NCBI GenBank assembly: GCA_038226175.1
Contig: JBBRQP010000043.1
Span: 1-25,536, forward strand
Origin: JBBRQP01 sp038226175
GTDB taxonomy: Bacteria > Cyanobacteriota > Cyanobacteriia > Gloeobacterales > Anthocerotibacteraceae
DNA length: 25,536 nt
Reading direction: 5' to 3'
Shown: in pieces, positions 15,246 through 24,757 of the stretch
Numbering within the stretch: the first letter of the stretch is position 1
Layout: every line of letters begins with the position of its first letter
Position numbers and translations under genes: made by a program
The notes under the pieces: generated by a model
Told to the model about the DNA's origin: nothing
The model's database searches: none
What the model saw: only the letters and a program-made list of their open reading frames with translations

Positions 15246-16571
15246 ATGCTAAAACAAACGCTGCTGGGACTGGGATTAGCTTTACATCTGATGAGTACCA
15301 CGGTAGAAGCGGCGGGTAATTTTCCGCAAGCAGCTCAGTTAGAGCGCGCCCGCCAACGGACAGAGGCCGCCAAAATTTTGACGATCAAAAATTATGACCT
15401 CAGCCAACATCCCCTGACAGATAGTACCCATTGGCGCAGAATACTCTGGAGTGTGGTGCTGACCCAACCCACGGATGCTGCTGCTCAACGCGTGATCGGT
15501 GTGTTGCTCGATGCGGCGGCTGTATCTAACGTTGCACCGAGTCTCTTGCCTACACTCCAGGCCGCATTACGCACAGCAGCAGCGCTTTATCTGCGACCAG
15601 TGCAGCTCGAAACACGCGTTGCTTACGCATTTGTGCCCGATAAATTACAGACAATTTTGCTCACCAACCAAGACCCTGCACTCGTGGCCATGGCTCTGAT
15701 GATCCTCCACCGAGATGGACGAGAGCTGACGGGCTGGGTACAGCAGGTCAAGGAGCGGATGCCACTCTGGTCGTTAAATTTACAATTGCGAACGACCATC
15801 GAAGCTATCGAACAACCGCTACTGCCCCTACCACCCTTGCAGGATCTACTCCAACACCAGTTAGCTGCGGTGCCGCAGCTCTATGTTTTTTGTCGGCCTG
15901 ACCGCAGTATTCCTTGTTTGACCTTACTCAAGGATAGCCAAGGACAGTTTTACCGCGAGCACGCAGCCCTCTGGCAGATGCTGTTGTTGGGACGCTCGAT
16001 TTATCCTGTAGATTGGAATTTTAATTCTGGGCAAACCCCGCAAGGCCTGATGCGTATTGAAGGCACAATTGCGCGCACACCTGAGGAATTTCGTGCCTTT
16101 GGGCAATTTCCTTCGTTCAAAATATTTTTGCCCAATGAAACGGGAGCCAGTCAATTTATACCCGGTTTGGCTGGCACCATGCCCATTGATGAAGGGCTAT
16201 ACCGCAACTTGTGGCCAGCTTCTTGGCAAACTTATCCGGCAATTGCCCAGAGCTATTGGGCAGGCAAAATTGGACGCAGCTTGATTCGCATCCATGGCAG
16301 TGGCGAGAACCCTGAATTTTTTTATGCTCAGCCCGTTGCCTTACCCAATCCAACGATTGGCTGTCTCGGGGCACTAGAACACTACACTACTGATGGTCAA
16401 CTAGAACAAGCAGAGTTACCGCGTCTACTGGCGGCTTGGCAAGCTGTCCAACCGGGTGATCTCAAAACGGCAACAGGCTATTTGTGGCTCGTGGACGTGC
16501 CGGATCAGCTTACTTCTGGTCAGCCCGTAAGTATTAGTGAGATTGAACCGTTATTGAGCAGTGCGCCTTAA
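15246..16571 (+). CDS. Exported protein with divergent L,D-transpeptidase (YkuD-like) signature
   Basis: About 441 residues. The N-terminus MLKQTLLGLGLALHLMSTTVEA is a signal peptide cut near the AxA-like VEA-A. Residues 30-195 are helical, alanine/leucine-rich and unassigned. The C-terminal half has the order expected of an L,D-transpeptidase: a short-strand opening (QLYVFCRPDRSIPCLTLLKD), TPQG (264-267), an IHGSG motif with His350 and NPTIGCLGALE with Cys373. These match the TPxG, HG[TS] and S-x-GC-[IL] elements of YkuD, though spacing is unusual and the segment between TPQG and HGS is long. If real, it would cross-link or modify peptidoglycan in the periplasm. A TTG start at 15234 is possible; numbering is from 15246. 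Confidence 0.6.
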   Translation: MLKQTLLGLGLALHLMSTTVEAAGNFPQAAQLERARQRTEAAKILTIKNYDLSQHPLTDSTHWRRILWSVVLTQPTDAAAQRVIGVLLDAAAVSNVAPSLLPTLQAALRTAAALYLRPVQLETRVAYAFVPDKLQTILLTNQDPALVAMALMILHRDGRELTGWVQQVKERMPLWSLNLQLRTTIEAIEQPLLPLPPLQDLLQHQLAAVPQLYVFCRPDRSIPCLTLLKDSQGQFYREHAALWQMLLLGRSIYPVDWNFNSGQTPQGLMRIEGTIARTPEEFRAFGQFPSFKIFLPNETGASQFIPGLAGTMPIDEGLYRNLWPASWQTYPAIAQSYWAGKIGRSLIRIHGSGENPEFFYAQPVALPNPTIGCLGALEHYTTDGQLEQAELPRLLAAWQAVQPGDLKTATGYLWLVDVPDQLTSGQPVSISEIEPLLSSAP

Positions 16572-16657
16572 GCGGGCAATAGAAGTCGCACAGATCTTTA
16601 TGATCGGAAATTTCGGAAGTGATGATACAAAAGAAGTAGTTTCTTGTTGTTGGTGCT
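16572..16657 (+). promoter_or_regulatory. Promoter/leader gap before the cyclase gene
   Basis: The gap is 86 bp between the YkuD-like stop and the GTG start. No convincing Shine-Dalgarno sequence precedes the GTG. GATCGGAAATTTC near 16602-16614 is mildly palindromic. No terminator is seen. Confidence 0.25.
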
Positions 16658-19600
16658 GTGCTGTTACCGGAACAAGAACATTTACAACAGGTGATTGCGA
16701 CACTAGAAAGTCAGCGTCCTGCCTTAGGTGACCGGGTGGTGGAAACCGCTCTGGCACCCCTACGTGCCCAACTTGCTGCGTTACAAAACCGAAGTCGTCG
16801 TGAGCAACGCAAGCAGATCACGGTGCTATTTGCGGATATTTCTGGCTTTACGGCTTTGTCTGAGACCTTGGATGCTGAGGAAGTACAAAATCTAGTTAAT
16901 CAATTTTGGCAAGTGTTAGACCAAGTGATTTTGCGCTATGGCGGTCATATTGATAAACATATGGGCGATGCCGTCATGGCTTTATTTGGCATTGATGAGG
17001 CTCAAGAGGACGATGTAGAACGGGCTATTCAAGCCGCTTTGGCGATGCAACAAGCGGTAGCAGATTTTCCGCACTCCGCTGGTCTACAGTTGCGAATTGG
17101 TCTGCATACGGGGCTGGTACTACTCGGAACCGTCGGTACAACCCTTGAATATACCGCGATTGGGGATGCTGTTAATTTGGCTAGTCGGTTGGAACAAGCA
17201 GCTCCGGTAGGCGGTATTCTGATTTCTCAAGATACCTATCGAGAAGTGCGGGGGGTCTTTGAGGTAAAAGTTTTGGCACAGTTGCGGGTCAAAGGCAAAG
17301 TAGACTTGATTCAGGTTTATCAGGTACTAGCCGAAAAACCTCGAGCTTTCCGCTTAGAAACGCGGGGTATCGAAGGTTTAGAGATTAGTCTAATCGGTCG
17401 CAGCCACGAACTTGGGCAACTCCAAGCCTGTTTTGAGGAAGTTTGTACGCAAGCTCAGTTGCACACCGTCACGCTGCTCGGGGAGGCGGGCTTGGGTAAA
17501 TCCCGCTTATTGTATGAGTTTGACCACTGGTTAGAATTATTGCCTAGGACCGTTGTTTATTTTAAGGGTCGGGCTTGGCAACAAAAAGGCAAGTCTCCCT
17601 ATGCTTTGCTGCGTGATGTGATTAGTCGAAGATTTAATATTTGTGATAGTGATAGCACCAGCGCAGTCGAAGAAAAATTAACCGAGGGCTTACGTGAGTT
17701 TGGTTATGTCAACGCCGTCGAACACGTTCCGCTAATGGGGCAACTGTTGGGTTTTGACTTCACTCACAATCCTGATGTATACCGCCTACGCCAAGATCCA
17801 CGACAATTACAAGCCTGTGCTTATCGCTATTTTTGTCAGTTTTTTATGGTCATAACCCAAAAAGCACCTGCTGTTTTATTTTTAGAGGATTTACATTGGG
17901 CCGATGAGGCTTCTTTAGACTTTTTGAGACACTTATGTCACACCAACCCTAACGCACCATTGCTGATCGTAAGCCTAGCGCGTCCCGAATTTAGCCAACG
18001 CTATCCAGGGTGGTTTGACAACCAAACTGTGATTACACTCAAGCCCCTCATCGAACCGGATATGCGTCAGCTAGTCCGACATATTTTGCGTCAAGTTAAC
18101 TATTTACCGCTGGTTCTCGAGGACTTAATCATTCAAAGTGCTGAAGGCAACCCTTTTTATGTAGAAGAACTCATTAAAATGTTGATTGAAGAAGACGTAA
18201 TTCGCAGCTCTGAAGAGATATGGGAAATTGAGATGACTTCTCTGCATCATTTACATATTCCATCTACCTTAAATGCGTTACTACAAGCACGTTTAGATAG
18301 CCTACCTTTTCAGGCAAGAGAGCTTTTACAAAAAGCTGCGGTGGTGGGTCGCGTCTTTTGGGATCAAGCTGTCAGCCATCTTAATTCCCACATCGTAGCT
18401 GATAGATTGTGGTTGCATTTGCGTGAGCGGGAATTTATTTTTATTCGGGATCAGTCTAGTTTTTTAGAAGCTGAAGAGTATATTTTTAAACATGCTCTAT
18501 TACGTGATGTGACCTATGAAAGTGTCTTAAAGCGACGGCGCAAAATCTATCATCAACAAGTTGCCGAATGGCTGTGTACAGTGAGTCGAGAACGCACGGC
18601 TGAATATGCCGGATTGATTGGAGATCATTATAGTTTGGCAGGTCAAGAGACGACAGCAGCCATCTGGTATTTTAAAGCTGCTCAATCAGCCCAAATCACC
18701 TATGTCAATGATGTGGCAATTGACTACTATCAAAGAGCTATTAAGGCTCTACCGGAATCAGACAAAGTTGTAGCCTTGCTTAAATTAGGTAAAGTCTATG
18801 AGTTGATTGGGTGTCGTCCTGAAGCGCATGATCATTATCAACAAGCCTTAACTTTGGCTGAGTGCTTAGGCGATCAGCAACACATGGCGCAGGGTCAGCG
18901 AGCCTTGGGAGAATTACTATTATTTCAAGGGACTTATGATCAGGCATTAGCTTATTTACAACAAGCTCAAGTCGGATTTACGGCCTTAGATGACCCCCTA
19001 GGACTAGGGCAAGTCAGCGGTGATATTGGCGTAGTTTATTATTACCAAGGAAACTATGAGCAGGCTATTTGCTATCACCAACAACATCTATTATTAGCTG
19101 AGGAAGCTGTAGATGAGCGAGAAATAAGTATTGCTCTCGGACGTTTGGGATTAGTGTATGACGAACAAGGTGATCTAGAAAAAGCCTTAGACTTCTATCA
19201 GCAAAAGTTAAGCATTGCCCAACGCATTCGTGACCAACGTGGTGTAAATGTTGCACTAGGCAATATTGGTACCGTTTATTATGACCAAGGCAAATATGAT
19301 CAAGCCCTCCTATGTTATCAAGAAAAGTTAGTTATCTGTACACAAATTGGCGACCGCAAAGGTATGAGTGTCGCTTTATGTAATATGGGAATGATTTATG
19401 AAGATGAAGGTGAATATAGTCCAGCCCTAGCTTGCTACGCTCAAGATCTATCAATTGGGTTGCAGTTAACTGATCGTCAAGGTATTACGATTACCCTCAA
19501 TAGTATAGCAGCAGTTTATCTAGCTATGAACGATTTAACCAAAAGTGAATGGATTATCAACTTAGGTATTAAGTTAGCTAAACAAACTAACATTTCATTT

Positions 19601-20089
19601 CGCTTAGCTTCTCATCTTAATATTTTGACCCAAGTCAAACTTCGCCAATCTGCCTATCATTTAGCACAAGCTGCTTTAGCAGAAATTACTGCTGATTTGT
19701 TACCGTCTAGTCGCAAAGAAGATCTATTCCGAGCTGAATTGTTAGGACTTGATCTTGACTTGGCTCTTAAGCTGATCGATGCCAAAACTGCTTGTCACTG
19801 TTTGGTAACGTTACTAGAGAAATCCACTGAACTTCAGGAGCAGGCTGAGTTGTATTATATAATTTGGCACTTGACTCCTGGTGCACTATCTACCAAACAA
19901 AAAGCTGCAACCATGTACCGTGATCTTTATATTCAGACACCCAAACTGCTTTATTGGCAACGTTATGCTGAGTTAACGGGCGAGCATTTACCTCAAGTTT
20001 CTTTACCAGCTCTGCCGAATCTAGTTACTGAAAATACTTGGGACTTAGAATTACTGCTAGGCCAAGTCGCAACCTTAATCAAGGATTGA
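16658..20089 (+). CDS. Class III adenylate/guanylate cyclase - AAA ATPase - TPR signalling protein
   Basis: 1143 residues in three parts. Residues ~50-228 are a class III nucleotide cyclase domain with metal-binding D60 and D104, purine-site K100 and T166, and transition-state N173 and R177; the Lys/Thr pair favours ATP, so cAMP is the likely product. Residues ~245-560 are an AAA/STAND-type ATPase with Walker A GEAGLGKSR (275-283) and Walker B VLFLEDLHWAD (D411). From 711 follow six consecutive tetratricopeptide units of exactly 40 residues (711, 751, 791, 831, 871, 911), then a degenerate seventh. It is a soluble protein. The GTG start keeps the family's N-terminal helix (IATLESQRPALGDRVVETALAPLRAQLAAL). 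The next gene begins 1 nt after its stop. Confidence 0.93.
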   Translation: MLLPEQEHLQQVIATLESQRPALGDRVVETALAPLRAQLAALQNRSRREQRKQITVLFADISGFTALSETLDAEEVQNLVNQFWQVLDQVILRYGGHIDKHMGDAVMALFGIDEAQEDDVERAIQAALAMQQAVADFPHSAGLQLRIGLHTGLVLLGTVGTTLEYTAIGDAVNLASRLEQAAPVGGILISQDTYREVRGVFEVKVLAQLRVKGKVDLIQVYQVLAEKPRAFRLETRGIEGLEISLIGRSHELGQLQACFEEVCTQAQLHTVTLLGEAGLGKSRLLYEFDHWLELLPRTVVYFKGRAWQQKGKSPYALLRDVISRRFNICDSDSTSAVEEKLTEGLREFGYVNAVEHVPLMGQLLGFDFTHNPDVYRLRQDPRQLQACAYRYFCQFFMVITQKAPAVLFLEDLHWADEASLDFLRHLCHTNPNAPLLIVSLARPEFSQRYPGWFDNQTVITLKPLIEPDMRQLVRHILRQVNYLPLVLEDLIIQSAEGNPFYVEELIKMLIEEDVIRSSEEIWEIEMTSLHHLHIPSTLNALLQARLDSLPFQARELLQKAAVVGRVFWDQAVSHLNSHIVADRLWLHLREREFIFIRDQSSFLEAEEYIFKHALLRDVTYESVLKRRRKIYHQQVAEWLCTVSRERTAEYAGLIGDHYSLAGQETTAAIWYFKAAQSAQITYVNDVAIDYYQRAIKALPESDKVVALLKLGKVYELIGCRPEAHDHYQQALTLAECLGDQQHMAQGQRALGELLLFQGTYDQALAYLQQAQVGFTALDDPLGLGQVSGDIGVVYYYQGNYEQAICYHQQHLLLAEEAVDEREISIALGRLGLVYDEQGDLEKALDFYQQKLSIAQRIRDQRGVNVALGNIGTVYYDQGKYDQALLCYQEKLVICTQIGDRKGMSVALCNMGMIYEDEGEYSPALACYAQDLSIGLQLTDRQGITITLNSIAAVYLAMNDLTKSEWIINLGIKLAKQTNISFRLASHLNILTQVKLRQSAYHLAQAALAEITADLLPSSRKEDLFRAELLGLDLDLALKLIDAKTACHCLVTLLEKSTELQEQAELYYIIWHLTPGALSTKQKAATMYRDLYIQTPKLLYWQRYAELTGEHLPQVSLPALPNLVTENTWDLELLLGQVATLIKD

Positions 20090-20090
20090 C

Positions 20091-20921
20091 ATGATGAAAA
20101 ATACCTGGCTTAATAATCTCTTTTACTACTTGTTTTTGAGCCTGATTGGTTTATTGCTAGTCAGTCCTTTATTCTGGTTAATTAGTACGGCTTTTAAGTC
20201 GGCGAGCGAAAATATATTTCAGTATCCTCCACAGTTTTTGCCGCAACATGCGACTTGGGCTAATTTTATTTTATTATGGCAAAATTATCCTTTTGGACGC
20301 TATTTATTAAATAGTGTAATTGTTTCTTTTTTGGCAGTAGGTTGTAATTTACTGTTTTGTTCGTTGGCAGCTTATCCTCTGGCCCGTCTTAGTTTTCCTG
20401 GTCGCAATCTGATTTTTTGGTTGGTTATCGGTACGCTGATGATCCCTTTTCAGATCACGATGATTCCCCTCTATATTTTGGCGGTCAAGTTACATTTGCT
20501 TAATACTTATCTGGGCTTAGTTTTTCCTTATCTCGTGTCAGCATTTGGGGTGTTTTTGCTGCGTCAAGCTTTTGCGGGGATTCCCAAGGAGTTGGAGGAA
20601 GCAGCGCGATTAGATGGATGTGGCCTATTACAAACTTGGTGGTATGTCTTAATGCCAGCGGTGCGTCCGGCGTTGACGACGCTCGCAGTATTTACATTTG
20701 TGGGCTTATGGGGAGATTTCCTCTGGCCTTTGATCATGGTGGATGACCCGGATTATTTTACGCTACCGCTCGGAGTAGCAACTTTGGCGAGTGCCTTCTC
20801 AGAGGATTGGCGGTTGATTAGTGCGGCTTCGGTGATTTCGATTGTGCCGATTTTAGTATTTTTTGCTTTTAGTCAGAAATTTTTCTTACCGACAGGGGCG
20901 GGAGAAGGCTCGAAAGGCTAG
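20091..20921 (+). CDS. Sugar ABC transporter permease (MalG/LacG type)
   Basis: 276 residues with six hydrophobic segments (about 10-32, 70-95, 107-130, 139-160, 185-210, 240-262). The EAA loop is complete: KELEEAARLDGCGLLQTWWYVLMPAVRPAL (165-194, with the invariant Gly), which couples the permease to its ATPase. This is the MalG/LacG half of a binding-protein-dependent carbohydrate importer. No partner permease, binding protein or ATPase gene is in the window; scattered permease genes are common in cyanobacteria. The ATG (or the next ATG at 20094) comes 1 nt after the cyclase stop, which implies translational coupling. Substrate unknown. Confidence 0.9.
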   Translation: MMKNTWLNNLFYYLFLSLIGLLLVSPLFWLISTAFKSASENIFQYPPQFLPQHATWANFILLWQNYPFGRYLLNSVIVSFLAVGCNLLFCSLAAYPLARLSFPGRNLIFWLVIGTLMIPFQITMIPLYILAVKLHLLNTYLGLVFPYLVSAFGVFLLRQAFAGIPKELEEAARLDGCGLLQTWWYVLMPAVRPALTTLAVFTFVGLWGDFLWPLIMVDDPDYFTLPLGVATLASAFSEDWRLISAASVISIVPILVFFAFSQKFFLPTGAGEGSKG

Positions 20922-21107
20922 AGATTTGTGTCCGAATGACTTGTGCGGTTTTCAAGTAGCTAACAGCCCTCTGCCCTAAGATTGGGAACCCAAGGCATAC
21001 TTAGTAAAAGAGAGACTTTCAGAACAAACAACATCTCTACCCTAGGACACATACTGATCTCCCCAAAATAGTGTTAACTTGCCTAGTAAATCCCATTAGA
21101 GTCAGCT
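20922..21107 (+). promoter_or_regulatory. Leader and promoter region of xfp-ackA
   Basis: 186 bp without a gene. TTGGGAACCCAA at 20982-20993 is a perfect inverted repeat (5-bp arms, 2-bp centre) about 115 bp before the xfp ATG, a possible operator. No tRNA or small RNA is evident. The sequence just before xfp has no strong Shine-Dalgarno motif. Confidence 0.35.
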
Positions 21108-23489
21108 ATGACAGCTTTGATTGCATTACAAAATCAAGCCTTAAATGCCGATGCTCTAGACAAGATTAATGCTTACTGGCGCGCTGCCAATTATCTATCA
21201 GTTGGTCAAATTTATTTACTTGATAACCCCTTATTACATGAGCCGTTAAGTTTGGCGCATATTAAGCCGCGTTTACTTGGACACTGGGGCACCACACCGG
21301 GACTAAATTTTATCTATGCGCATCTCAATCGTCTAATCAAAGCCCAAGACTTGAATATGATCTATATCGCAGGCTCTGGTCATGGTGGGCCGGGGATTGT
21401 TGCCAACACTTATTTAGAAGGAACCTACAGCGAATATTATCCAGAAATTAGTCAGAATACTGCAGGACTCAAGCGTTTATTTCGTCAGTTTTCTTTCCCT
21501 GGTGGTATTCCCAGTCATGTTGCCCCCGAAACCCCCGGCTCAATCCATGAGGGCGGTGAATTAGGCTATGCTCTGCTGCACGCCTACGGTGCTGTATTTG
21601 ATAATCCTGATTTGATTGCAGCTTGTGTGATTGGCGATGGTGAGGCCGAAACCGGCCCTTTGGCGGCGAGTTGGCATAGTAACAAATTTCTTAACCCGAT
21701 TCGTGATGGGGCGGTACTCCCGATTTTGCACCTCAACGGCTACAAAATTGCTAATCCGACTATTTTGGCGCGGATGCCCGAAGCAGAATTGACTAATTTG
21801 CTGATTGGCTATGGCTATCAGCCCTATTTCGTCACGGGCTCAGACCCTCAGCTCATGCACCAGAGGATGGCGCTAGTCCTAGAGCAGGTGATCGCTGAGA
21901 TTCGGGTTATCCAGCAGCAAGCCCGTGCTGAAAATAACCCGCAACGCCCCCGCTGGCCAATGATTGTCCTACGTTCACCTAAGGGTTGGACTGGGCCCAA
22001 AACCGTAGACGGCCTCCCAACGGAAGGTTCTTGGCGCTCCCATCAAGTACCTTTGACCGATCTGGCGACCAAACCCGAACATGTAAAACTCCTCGAAGAC
22101 TGGCTCAAAAGCTATCGTCCAGAGGAACTCTTTGATGAGACTGGTAAGCTCAAGCCAGACTTAGCTGAGCTGGCACCACAGGGCACACGGCGCATGAGTG
22201 ATAATCCCCATGCCAATGGCGGACTCTTACTCAAGCCTCTGCATTTACCAGATTTTCGGGCCTATGCCGTCGCCGTGCCCAAACCAGGAACTGGCCTAGC
22301 CGAGGCTACGCGGGTGATGGGAGATTTTTTGCGGGATGTGATGCATCTTAATGAAACTGAACGCAATTTTAGGGTGATGGGGCCTGATGAAACCGCATCC
22401 AATCGGTTGGGTTCACTTTTTGAAGAGACTAACCGGATTTGGCTAGATGGGGTGCTCGCAAGTGATGATCATCTGGCTGCTGATGGGCGGGTGATGGAGG
22501 TACTCAGTGAGCATCTATGTCAGGGCTGGCTGGAGGGATATTTGCTCACTGGTCGACACGGGTTTTTCTCGTGCTATGAGGCGTTTATTCATATTATTGA
22601 TTCGATGTTTAACCAACATGCTAAGTGGCTCAAAACAACCCGGCATATTCCCTGGCGCAGACCCATTGCCTCGCTTAATTATCTCTTGACCTCCCATGTT
22701 TGGCGGCAAGATCATAATGGCTTTAGCCATCAAGACCCTGGTTTTATTGACCATGTAATTAACAAAAAGGCCGAAGTTATCCGCGTCTATTTGCCCCCTG
22801 ATGCTAATACTTTGCTATCGGTAACTGATCATTGTCTACGTAGTAAGCATTATGTCAATGTCATTGTTGCGGGTAAACAACCGGCCTTACAATATCTGGA
22901 TATGGAGGCCGCGGTCAAACACTGCACGGCGGGAGTTGGGCTTTGGGAATGGGCAAGCAATGATCAAGGTGGTGAACCGGATGTGGTGATGGCCTGTGCC
23001 GGGGATGTTCCGACTTTAGAGACCCTAGCCGCAGTAGACCTATTACGGCAATATTTTCCCCAATTAAAAATCAGAGTCGTCAATGTAGTTGACCTCATGA
23101 CCCTACAACCCGCCACCGAACATCCCCATGGTTTGAGTGACCGAGATTTTGATACGTTATTTACCAAAGATAAACCGGTTATTTTTGCCTATCACGGTTA
23201 TCCTTGGTTGATTCATCGGTTGACCTACCGCCGCACCAATCATGATAATTTGCACGTAAGGGGCTACAAAGAAGAAGGGACGACCACTACACCCTTTGAT
23301 ATGGTTGTACTTAATGATCTTGATCGCTTTCATCTAGCGGGAGATGTGATTGACCGCGTACCGAGCTTACAAATCACTGGAGCCTATGTCAAACAAATCC
23401 TGCGCGATAAGTTAATTGAGCATAAGCACTATATTTTGCAACACGGCGATGATGTCCCCGAAATTAAAAATTGGCGGTGGCCTTATTAG
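21108..23489 (+). CDS. xfp: Phosphoketolase (xylulose-5-phosphate / fructose-6-phosphate)
   Basis: Thiamine-diphosphate enzyme that splits xylulose-5-P (and often fructose-6-P) with phosphate into acetyl-phosphate plus glyceraldehyde-3-P or erythrose-4-P. At 793 residues it is of usual length. GHWGTTPG (58-65) and GSGHGGPG (89-96) are the phosphoketolase hallmarks, the ThDP/Mg motif is GDGEAETGP (176-184) closing at N210, and TGRHGFFSCYEAF and SLNYLLTSHVWRQDHNGFSHQDPG are in the second half. ackA starts on the very next base after its stop, so acetyl-phosphate is made and used from one transcript, yielding acetate and ATP. Confidence 0.97.
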   Translation: MTALIALQNQALNADALDKINAYWRAANYLSVGQIYLLDNPLLHEPLSLAHIKPRLLGHWGTTPGLNFIYAHLNRLIKAQDLNMIYIAGSGHGGPGIVANTYLEGTYSEYYPEISQNTAGLKRLFRQFSFPGGIPSHVAPETPGSIHEGGELGYALLHAYGAVFDNPDLIAACVIGDGEAETGPLAASWHSNKFLNPIRDGAVLPILHLNGYKIANPTILARMPEAELTNLLIGYGYQPYFVTGSDPQLMHQRMALVLEQVIAEIRVIQQQARAENNPQRPRWPMIVLRSPKGWTGPKTVDGLPTEGSWRSHQVPLTDLATKPEHVKLLEDWLKSYRPEELFDETGKLKPDLAELAPQGTRRMSDNPHANGGLLLKPLHLPDFRAYAVAVPKPGTGLAEATRVMGDFLRDVMHLNETERNFRVMGPDETASNRLGSLFEETNRIWLDGVLASDDHLAADGRVMEVLSEHLCQGWLEGYLLTGRHGFFSCYEAFIHIIDSMFNQHAKWLKTTRHIPWRRPIASLNYLLTSHVWRQDHNGFSHQDPGFIDHVINKKAEVIRVYLPPDANTLLSVTDHCLRSKHYVNVIVAGKQPALQYLDMEAAVKHCTAGVGLWEWASNDQGGEPDVVMACAGDVPTLETLAAVDLLRQYFPQLKIRVVNVVDLMTLQPATEHPHGLSDRDFDTLFTKDKPVIFAYHGYPWLIHRLTYRRTNHDNLHVRGYKEEGTTTTPFDMVVLNDLDRFHLAGDVIDRVPSLQITGAYVKQILRDKLIEHKHYILQHGDDVPEIKNWRWPY

Positions 23490-24698
23490 ATGAAGATCCT
23501 GGTTCTCAATAGTGGGTCGAGCACGCAAAAAAGCTGTCTCTATAGTCTTAACGCGCTACCGGAGTCGCCGCTAGAGCCATTGTGGAGCGGACAAATTACC
23601 TGGACACAAGCCGAAGTTCAGCTCAAAGTGACTACAGCTCGTTACACCTTAGAACGCACCTTTACAACGGTTTCCCGAGCAGAAATATTAGTTTGCTTAT
23701 TAGAAACGCTGTGGCAAGGTCATACCCAAGTATTGGCAGATAAAACTGATATTGATATCATCGGTCATCGTTTTGTGCATGGAGGTTGCGATTATCAAGA
23801 CCCCGTATTGATTACCGAGCAGGTCAAAGCTGACTTAGCTAATTTAGTCATGCTTGCTCCTGTACATAATGCAGCAAGTCTAGCGGGGATCGAAGCCATC
23901 AGCGCGATTTTGGGTACTCACATGCCCCAAATTGCCGTGTTTGATACGGCGTTTCATCATGCGTTATCGCCTGCAGCTTATATCTACCCGGGCTCCGCTG
24001 CTTGGCTAGAGCAGGGCATAAGGCGTTATGGCTTTCATGGTTTGAGTTATCAGTATTGCCTTTCTCGGGCAGCTGAGCTTTTGGCAGAGATGCCATCACG
24101 CATGATCATCTGCCATTTAGGTAATGGTGCTTCACTCGCGGCAATCCGAGACGGCAAAAGTGTCGATACGACGATGGGGTTTACGCCTTTGGCAGGATTG
24201 ATGATGGGCAGTCGTTCAGGTTCGATTGATCCGAGTATTGTGATCTATTTATTACGCCAAACAAATTGCACAGCCGATGATCTCGAACGCATACTCAATC
24301 AGGAATCTGGACTCAAAGGACTTTCTGGTCTCTCTAATGACTTGCGAGAAGTACAACAGGCGAGCAACCAGGGCAATCCACAGGCCAAATTAGCCCTTGA
24401 AGTGTATGGTCATCGTTTACGTTCAGAACTCGGAGCCATGCTGATGAGCCTAGGCGGTTTAGATACCCTAGTATTCACCGCTGGGATCGGCGAAAACTCG
24501 CCAGCGATCCGGGCTGCTGCTTGTGAAGGGTTAGGGTTTTTGGGTCTCAAGCTAGACCACCAAAAAAACCAACAATCACCCCGTGATACCGAGATCAGTC
24601 AGCCCGATTCGGCGGTGCGCGTACTGATTATCCATACCGAAGAAGATTGGATTATCGCCCAGGCTTGTTGGTCTATGGGCAAGGCTCTATGCCTTTGA
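23490..24698 (+). CDS. ackA: Acetate kinase
   Basis: Transfers the phosphoryl group of acetyl-phosphate to ADP, releasing acetate. 402 residues, normal length. Motifs in order: NSGSSTQKSCLY (7-18; most relatives have NSGSSSxK, here Thr-Gln before the Lys), IGHRFVHGG, VFDTAFHHAL, YGFHGLSYQY, HLGNGASLAAI, MGFTPLAGLMMGSRSGSIDP and FTAGIGENS. The ATG abuts the xfp stop with no spacer; the end of xfp has no good ribosome binding site, so coupled translation is likely. No phosphotransacetylase gene is visible in the window. Confidence 0.96.
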   Translation: MKILVLNSGSSTQKSCLYSLNALPESPLEPLWSGQITWTQAEVQLKVTTARYTLERTFTTVSRAEILVCLLETLWQGHTQVLADKTDIDIIGHRFVHGGCDYQDPVLITEQVKADLANLVMLAPVHNAASLAGIEAISAILGTHMPQIAVFDTAFHHALSPAAYIYPGSAAWLEQGIRRYGFHGLSYQYCLSRAAELLAEMPSRMIICHLGNGASLAAIRDGKSVDTTMGFTPLAGLMMGSRSGSIDPSIVIYLLRQTNCTADDLERILNQESGLKGLSGLSNDLREVQQASNQGNPQAKLALEVYGHRLRSELGAMLMSLGGLDTLVFTAGIGENSPAIRAAACEGLGFLGLKLDHQKNQQSPRDTEISQPDSAVRVLIIHTEEDWIIAQACWSMGKALCL

Positions 24699-24757
24699 GC
24701 AGATCCGGAGTATGGCGGGAACACGTATTGTAAGTGAGAAATAATTTGCTTATAACC

